In this document: piece after piece, positions 3,895 through 7,843 of the stretch
How positions within the stretch are numbered: the first letter of the stretch is position 1
Layout of the letters: every line of letters starts with the position of its first letter
NCBI GenBank assembly: GCA_007129655.1
Contig: SKVC01000128.1
Location: 1-7,843 of the forward strand
From: Thermoplasmata archaeon
Lineage (GTDB): Archaea; Thermoplasmatota; Thermoplasmata; Halarchaeoplasmatales; Halarchaeoplasmataceae
Length of the DNA: 7,843 nt
Direction of reading: 5' to 3'
Made by a program: the position numbers and the translations under genes
Notes under the pieces: generated by a model
What the model was told of the DNA's origin: nothing
Database searches by the model: none
The model's input: the letters and a program-made list of their open reading frames with translations, nothing else

Positions 3895-6810
3895 ATGGAA
3901 CATTATAACCTTGAACCCGGACTCGTCGGTCGAGACGAAGAGATGAATGTTTTGGAGTCCTTACTTGACGATTGTAGAGATGGCCATGGCAACACGGTTT
4001 TCATATCCGGGGAAGTAGGAGTGGGTAAAACCAAACTAGCTAAGGAATTGATCCGTAAAGCTTCATCTCTGGGGATGGAGATAATAGAGAGCAGATGTAT
4101 GTCAGAGAGTTTGGAACCATTATCTGCAGTTAAAGATGCTTTTCGTTCTTCGGATCTATATCATTTGATAGCCGAGGTACCACCCCCAAAAGTACTATCT
4201 ACATATCTCATGGACAGCGGAGGTCTTTTGATGGCTAAAGCCGAGAGAAGCCAAACCGATTTGGACCCGGATATATTTGCCAGTATGCTGAAGGGTGTTG
4301 CTAACTTCGTATCCGATTCGCTGAGCATGATGGGAGAAGGTGAGAAAGGTGGGGTAAGCGGGATCGGTTACAAGGGATACAACATACTCATGGAAACCGA
4401 AGGTGAAGTTTCTCTTGTTCTTGTTATCGAAGGTGAGGAGAACGAGTTTTTGATAGACGATATGCAGGAGGTTTTACATGATATCTACGGAAACGTAGAA
4501 AATCTCAGCCAAAGATATTACGAAGACTCAGAACTTACCAAAAAGATATCATGGTTCATAGATTCAGGTAAATACGAAGGAAGATATCTCGTTGACGATT
4601 CCAAGTTAAAACGTGAGAATCTCTTCGATAACGTTCTGTTGGGGCTTCGCAGGGAGGCTGCGGATACTCCAGTTATTCTATTCATAGATGATCTACAATG
4701 GGCCGACCCGTCTACGCTGTCGTTAATTCACTACTTAGCCAGAAATATAAGGAACGATCCCATACTTCTAATGGGGGCTTATCGACCGGAAGAGCTTCTT
4801 CAAAGATGGGACGGTAGCGTCCATCAATTGAAAACTACACTCCGAAATATGAACCGCGAAGATATTCTAGTTGAAGTTGAGCTTAACAGATTGGACAAAG
4901 TCACATCGATAGCGATGCTGCAAGATACTCTTGGAGAGGTGGAACTCCCGGTTGAATTCTATGACATGGTGTACAACGAAAATGAAGGTAATCCCTATTA
5001 TCTACTTGAATTTATCAGGCACATGATCGAGGACGAGCAGATGGTGAAAAAAGGAGATGTTTGGACTCTGAAAACATCCCTTGATCAGATCGAGATACCG
5101 TCCAGGATCTACGATCTCGTGGATATGAGGTTAGACCGATTGGGAGAACATCAAAAAAAGATACTAGATTTTGCCAGTGTTATGGGTATAGAATTCGATA
5201 GCTCCATGATCGAAAAGGCTTTGGGATACGATAGAAGGGAGCTTCTGACCGAACTCTCGGGATTGGAGGATGCCCATGGACTGATCGCATCGAGTGAAGA
5301 GGGATACAGGTTCGACCACAATAAGGTAAGGGAATCCCTATACAACGGTTTGAATCGGGAACTCCGAGAAGAATATCATCGTATGATCGGGGAGTACTAT
5401 GAAGAACAGTACGAGTCAGGGGAAAACCAGGTTATGGGTCTGATGATTCATCATTTCTACAAGGCGAAAGATGAAAGAGTGATAGGTTATTTGATCGAAG
5501 CCGGTCATTCAGCCCAGGAACGATACGCCAACGAAGAGGCGGAACGGTTCTTCTCAAATGCTTTGGAACTGCTTCCTGGATCTAGAGAGGAAGAGATCTT
5601 ACATGTCCATAAAAAGCTTGGAGAGATATGTACATTAAAGGGTGATTACGAGGCAGCTTTGGAGCATTATCAAAAGGTCCTTGAAGAAGAGAACGATGAT
5701 ATAAATAAAGCCGAACTCTACGGAAATATATCTGAGCTGTATGCCAATATAGGTGATTATGAAAAGGCCGTAGAGTCTGTAGATTATGGAATGAAGCTAA
5801 ATTCGAATAAGATATGTAGTTTACTCAAAACCAAGGGATGGGTCCTTTTAAGAAACGGTGATCACAAAGATGCCAGGCAGGTATTTTTGGAAGAACTCAG
5901 GACAGCCGAAAGTATCGGGGACAACAGTAAGATAGCACAAGCACTTCATGATCTGGGAGCTGCTGATTTCAGGATGGGGTGTATGGAGGATGCCCTGGAA
6001 AATATGAACAAGGCCGTGGAGAAGTGGGAGAAGACGGAAGATCTCAAGGGGCTAAGTACATCACTGAACAACATAGGTATAATCTATTATTACCAGTCGG
6101 ATTTTGACAGAGCCTTGGAGTACCACATGAAGAGTTTGGATATCAAAGAGCGGATCGAGGACAAACGTGGTGTGGCGATATCGCTGAACAATATCGGAGC
6201 CATATACAAGAATAAAGGAGACTTCCCCAGTGCTTTAGAATGCTACAACGGTAGTCTTGAGATACTGGAAAAGGTAGGCGATAAATTAGGTGTGGCTACC
6301 ACATTGAACAATCTCGGTACTATATACTACTATCAAGAAGCGTATGATAAAGCCCTAGAATGTCATAAACGCAGCCTGCGGATCAGTGAAGACGTGGGCG
6401 ACGAACAGTTCACACTACATATCCGATGTTCGTTGAACGAGATATTCCTGGCGGGCGGAGATATCGAGCTGGCTTTGGAACACGGTAAACAGATCATCAA
6501 TAGTTCGCAGGAACTCGGTGCTTCCGGTGAAGAAGGCATCGCTAGGCGCGTACAGGGTATGGTCCTTCGGGAAATCGGTGAATTAGATGGTGCGGAGAAA
6601 GAATTCCGTAAAGCCCGGGAGTTGTTGGACGATGCGGATAACAGTATGGAATTCACCCGGGTTCTGTACGAGTTTGCATTACTCTTTCGTAAAAGAGGGC
6701 AGTCGGAAAGGGCCGAGGGGCATATGAAAGCGGCTTTGAACAACTTCAAGGAGCTCGGCATGGTCTGGTGGGCGGAGAGAGCAGAGGATGTTTTGGAAGA
6801 ACAGATTTAA
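3895..6810 (+). CDS. STAND-like P-loop ATPase (AAA_16/COG3899 type) with C-terminal TPR array
   Basis: The 971 residues begin with L-V-G-R-D-E-E (10-16), the entry motif of AAA_16-type ATPases. Walker A is G-E-V-G-V-G-K-T at 39-46 with Lys45. Walker B is V-I-L-F-I-D-D at 260-266, followed by L-Q-W-A-D. The arginine motif G-A-Y-R-P is at 294-298, and the family-typical G-N-P-Y-Y-L is at 365-370. A winged-helix-like segment (about 400-475) follows. From about 565 to 965 the protein is TPR helices. Units at 684, 724, 764 and 804 keep an exact 40-residue register (L-N-N-I-G, then Y-Y, then A-L-E). Residues about 150-235 are an extra acidic domain between Walker A and Walker B. There is no DNA-binding or membrane segment, so it is probably a cytosolic nucleotide-switched scaffold that senses a partner through its TPRs. 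ATG 3895 is the first start after an in-frame TAA at 3889. Confidence 0.9.
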   Translation: MEHYNLEPGLVGRDEEMNVLESLLDDCRDGHGNTVFISGEVGVGKTKLAKELIRKASSLGMEIIESRCMSESLEPLSAVKDAFRSSDLYHLIAEVPPPKVLSTYLMDSGGLLMAKAERSQTDLDPDIFASMLKGVANFVSDSLSMMGEGEKGGVSGIGYKGYNILMETEGEVSLVLVIEGEENEFLIDDMQEVLHDIYGNVENLSQRYYEDSELTKKISWFIDSGKYEGRYLVDDSKLKRENLFDNVLLGLRREAADTPVILFIDDLQWADPSTLSLIHYLARNIRNDPILLMGAYRPEELLQRWDGSVHQLKTTLRNMNREDILVEVELNRLDKVTSIAMLQDTLGEVELPVEFYDMVYNENEGNPYYLLEFIRHMIEDEQMVKKGDVWTLKTSLDQIEIPSRIYDLVDMRLDRLGEHQKKILDFASVMGIEFDSSMIEKALGYDRRELLTELSGLEDAHGLIASSEEGYRFDHNKVRESLYNGLNRELREEYHRMIGEYYEEQYESGENQVMGLMIHHFYKAKDERVIGYLIEAGHSAQERYANEEAERFFSNALELLPGSREEEILHVHKKLGEICTLKGDYEAALEHYQKVLEEENDDINKAELYGNISELYANIGDYEKAVESVDYGMKLNSNKICSLLKTKGWVLLRNGDHKDARQVFLEELRTAESIGDNSKIAQALHDLGAADFRMGCMEDALENMNKAVEKWEKTEDLKGLSTSLNNIGIIYYYQSDFDRALEYHMKSLDIKERIEDKRGVAISLNNIGAIYKNKGDFPSALECYNGSLEILEKVGDKLGVATTLNNLGTIYYYQEAYDKALECHKRSLRISEDVGDEQFTLHIRCSLNEIFLAGGDIELALEHGKQIINSSQELGASGEEGIARRVQGMVLREIGELDGAEKEFRKARELLDDADNSMEFTRVLYEFALLFRKRGQSERAEGHMKAALNNFKELGMVWWAERAEDVLEEQI

Positions 6811-6854
6811 ATTGTTTATCGCGATGAAACTCTCTTGAATAGGTTTAGAAAACG

Positions 6855-6862
6855 TTTTATAG
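6855..6862 (+). promoter_or_regulatory. TATA box of the vapBC operon
   Basis: TTTTATAG is centred about 29 nt before the ATG at 6888, the right distance for a leaderless archaeal transcript. No Shine-Dalgarno precedes the start. VapB-VapC complexes of this type usually repress their own promoter. No clean operator repeat is visible here. Confidence 0.5.
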
Positions 6863-6887
6863 ATGCGAAACAGATATACTTAAACTA

Positions 6888-7124
6888 ATGACATCCCGAA
6901 CTATAACAGTAAAAGAGGAAGTCTACGAAATGATATCTAAAAAGAAACTCCATGGTGAGAGTTTTTCAGATACACTGGAAAGGTTGGTCAAAAAGAAGGG
7001 TAGGCTGATGGATGCAGTCAATTCCTGGGACAAGGTAGATGAGAAAGAGGTGGAAAAGATCGAGATGAATATCGAAAATATTCGCAAGAAATTTACATCT
7101 GATATACAGGAACGAGCAGAATGA
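6888..7124 (+). CDS. vapB: VapB-type antitoxin (DUF217/UPF0330 family)
   Basis: The 78-residue protein opens with T-I-T-V-K-E-E-V-Y-E, followed by G-E-S-F-S-D-T-L-E-R-L. This is the standard N-terminal signature of archaeal DUF217 VapB antitoxins, which bind DNA as dimers. The charged C-terminal half (about 42-78) would wrap and block the PIN toxin. It overlaps the toxin gene by 4 nt (ATGA), the usual coupling that lets antitoxin be made first. The length is normal for the family. As an antitoxin it neutralises the VapC ribonuclease and probably autoregulates the operon. Confidence 0.88.
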   Translation: MTSRTITVKEEVYEMISKKKLHGESFSDTLERLVKKKGRLMDAVNSWDKVDEKEVEKIEMNIENIRKKFTSDIQERAE

Positions 7125-7525
7125 AGTGCTTGGACACGTGTTTCTTCATCGATCTCTTGAGAAAGGATGAAGATGCCATGAAAAAAGCTGAAGAACTTGA
7201 CGATGCTGATGAATATTTAGTAACTACTCAAATCAATGTATACGAACTCTTTTTAGGGGTACACTCCTCTCGTGGTATAAAAACAGAAAAACAGATCAAA
7301 AGGATAGAACAACTTCTCGAAAGAACAGAAATACTAGATATGGATTATGAGGCCAGCAAAAGGAGTGCGGAAATAGCAGGTAAGCTGATATCCAAAGGAA
7401 AAATGATAGAGGTACCTGATACAATTACCGCAGGGATAATGCTATCTCAAGGTATCGATAAGATAGTTACCAGAAATAAAGATCATTTTGAAAGAATCAC
7501 CGGAGTTGGAGTAGACGAATACTGA
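7121..7525 (+). CDS. vapC: VapC-type PIN-domain ribonuclease toxin
   Basis: The 134 residues form a complete PIN domain. Acidic residues expected to bind Mg2+ are Asp5 (in L-D-T-C-F-F-I-D), Glu42 (in V-Y-E-L-F-L-G) and Asp100 (in V-P-D-T-I-T-A-G). The last motif is V-T-R-N-K-D-H-F at 116-123. It has Asn119 where many PIN proteins have Asp, a common VapC variant, with Asp121 close by. VapC toxins cleave tRNA or rRNA when the antitoxin is degraded; the target here cannot be read from sequence. ATG 7121 lies in the ATGA overlap with vapB. The protein looks intact and active. Confidence 0.92.
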   Translation: MKCLDTCFFIDLLRKDEDAMKKAEELDDADEYLVTTQINVYELFLGVHSSRGIKTEKQIKRIEQLLERTEILDMDYEASKRSAEIAGKLISKGKMIEVPDTITAGIMLSQGIDKIVTRNKDHFERITGVGVDEY

Positions 7526-7551
7526 TCAGTGTTAGATTTGATATCAATCTA
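7521..7551 (+). repeat. Inverted repeats at the end of vapC
   Basis: ACTGATCAGT (7521-7530) is a perfect 10-bp palindrome spanning the vapC stop codon. TAGATT and AATCTA (7533-7538 and 7546-7551) form a 6-bp stem with a 7-nt loop that is itself almost palindromic. There is no T-run after it, so a terminator role is weakly supported. It could be a protein-binding site or an RNA-stability hairpin. Confidence 0.35.
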
Positions 7552-7629
7552 GGTCATATCGAGTGTGTGTGATTATACTAGGATCCAAAACATCGTAAAA
7601 CCAATATACCGCAACAAGGATGCCGTGGT

Positions 7630-7843
7630 ATGTACGTAAGTGTGATAGGCGGAGATGTAGCAACCTGTACCGAGGGCGACTGTAAGAATGCAGAGAAGGT
7701 AGGCGAAGCCATCGCACGGAACGGCGCCGTTCTGGTGTGCGGCGGCAGAGGCGGTGTGATGGAGGCGGCTTGTCGTGGCGGTATGTCTAATGGAGGTACG
7801 ACCGACATTCTTATCGATGGAATTCGACTCTCGTTCGTGCACG
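7630..7843 (+). CDS. LOG/TIGR00725-like Rossmann-fold protein (3' partial)
   Basis: Translation from ATG 7630 gives M-Y-V-S-V-I-G-G, then V-G-E-A-I-A-R-N-G-A-V-L-V-C-G-G-R-G-G-V-M-E-A-A. The G-G-x-G-G-V-M-E-A motif identifies the TIGR00725 branch of the LOG/DprA-like Rossmann superfamily, which includes molybdenum-cofactor carrier-like and nucleotide-binding proteins. It is the family's phosphate-binding signature. The frame stays open to the window end (71 codons); full members are about 150-170 residues. AAGGA at 7616-7620 lies 9 nt before the ATG. TATA-like ATATA at 7604-7608 could alternatively drive a leaderless mRNA. GC is about 61% at 7681-7800, well above the adjacent vapBC genes, so this may mark a return to another genomic background. 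The substrate is unknown. Confidence 0.75.
   Translation, partial: MYVSVIGGDVATCTEGDCKNAEKVGEAIARNGAVLVCGGRGGVMEAACRGGMSNGGTTDILIDGIRLSFVH

Noticed and set aside
6363..6761. 132-codon minus-strand ORF opposite the TPR region
   Set aside because: It is a Ser/Leu-rich antisense shadow of the TPR coding sequence with no start signal or recognisable domain.
7573..7842. Minus-strand ORFs at the right edge
   Set aside because: They are antisense to the LOG-like gene, whose + frame shows the conserved G-G-R-G-G-V-M-E-A motif.
7790..7843. Possible frameshift at the end of the LOG-like gene
   Set aside because: After G-G-T-T the sequence departs from the expected V-G-I-L-P-G, but I-L-I-D-G-I-R-L-S-F-V aligns in the same frame with family patterns such as I-L-P-D-G-x-R, so divergence is enough to explain it.
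1..7843. CRISPR array, tRNA, rRNA or transposase
   Set aside because: Reading both strands showed no regularly spaced direct repeats other than coding TPR and propeller repeats, no tRNA cloverleaf sequence and no transposase motif.

Overview
The window reads as archaeal, most likely euryarchaeal (Thermoplasmatota-like or a related sediment lineage; this placement is inference). Several start codons sit about 25-37 nt downstream of TATA-like TTTATA or TTTAATTA boxes, which implies leaderless or nearly leaderless mRNAs. Shine-Dalgarno sites inside gene clusters are of the GGTGATC type. A DUF217-type VapB antitoxin and a large ATPase-TPR protein also fit. Every supported gene is on the + strand. 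No rRNA, tRNA, CRISPR array or transposase was seen.

Region 1 (1-3270) is an accessory, surface-related cluster. It opens with the 3' part of a secreted beta-propeller protein that ends in a membrane anchor and a four-cysteine tail. Three bases later, behind a strong ribosome binding site, is a short ORF holding only the C-terminal RHS core and an AT-rich tip. Next come a signal-peptide-bearing PQQ-type beta-propeller protein with a C-terminal membrane segment and, overlapping it by 4 nt, a small multi-pass membrane protein. Hand-counted GC swings sharply: about 36% at 121-240, 68% at 901-1020, 58% at 1201-1320 and 39% at 1441-1560. This matches the usual RHS pattern of a GC-rich core with a horizontally exchanged tip.

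Region 2 (3271-3545) has no intact gene. It contains a decayed piece of an RHS/YD-repeat gene, broken by an in-frame TAA. RHS sequence therefore flanks the PQQ/membrane-protein pair on both sides, and in inverted order relative to a normal RHS gene (core first, YD repeats second). I read this as an RHS rearrangement or cassette-exchange site.

Region 3 (3546-6810) holds a small two-CxxC zinc-ribbon protein and a 971-residue signalling-type ATPase. The ATPase has a P-loop NTPase of the AAA_16/COG3899 kind with an unusual insert between Walker A and Walker B, followed by a long TPR array that includes an exact 40-residue repeat register.

Region 4 (6811-7843) is a VapBC toxin-antitoxin pair with a 4-nt overlap and its own promoter. 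After it comes the start of a GC-rich (about 61%) LOG/TIGR00725-like Rossmann protein that runs off the window.

The genes do not form one obvious pathway. The best reading is a genomic island in which surface propeller proteins, RHS debris, a STAND-like ATPase and a toxin-antitoxin module have accumulated.
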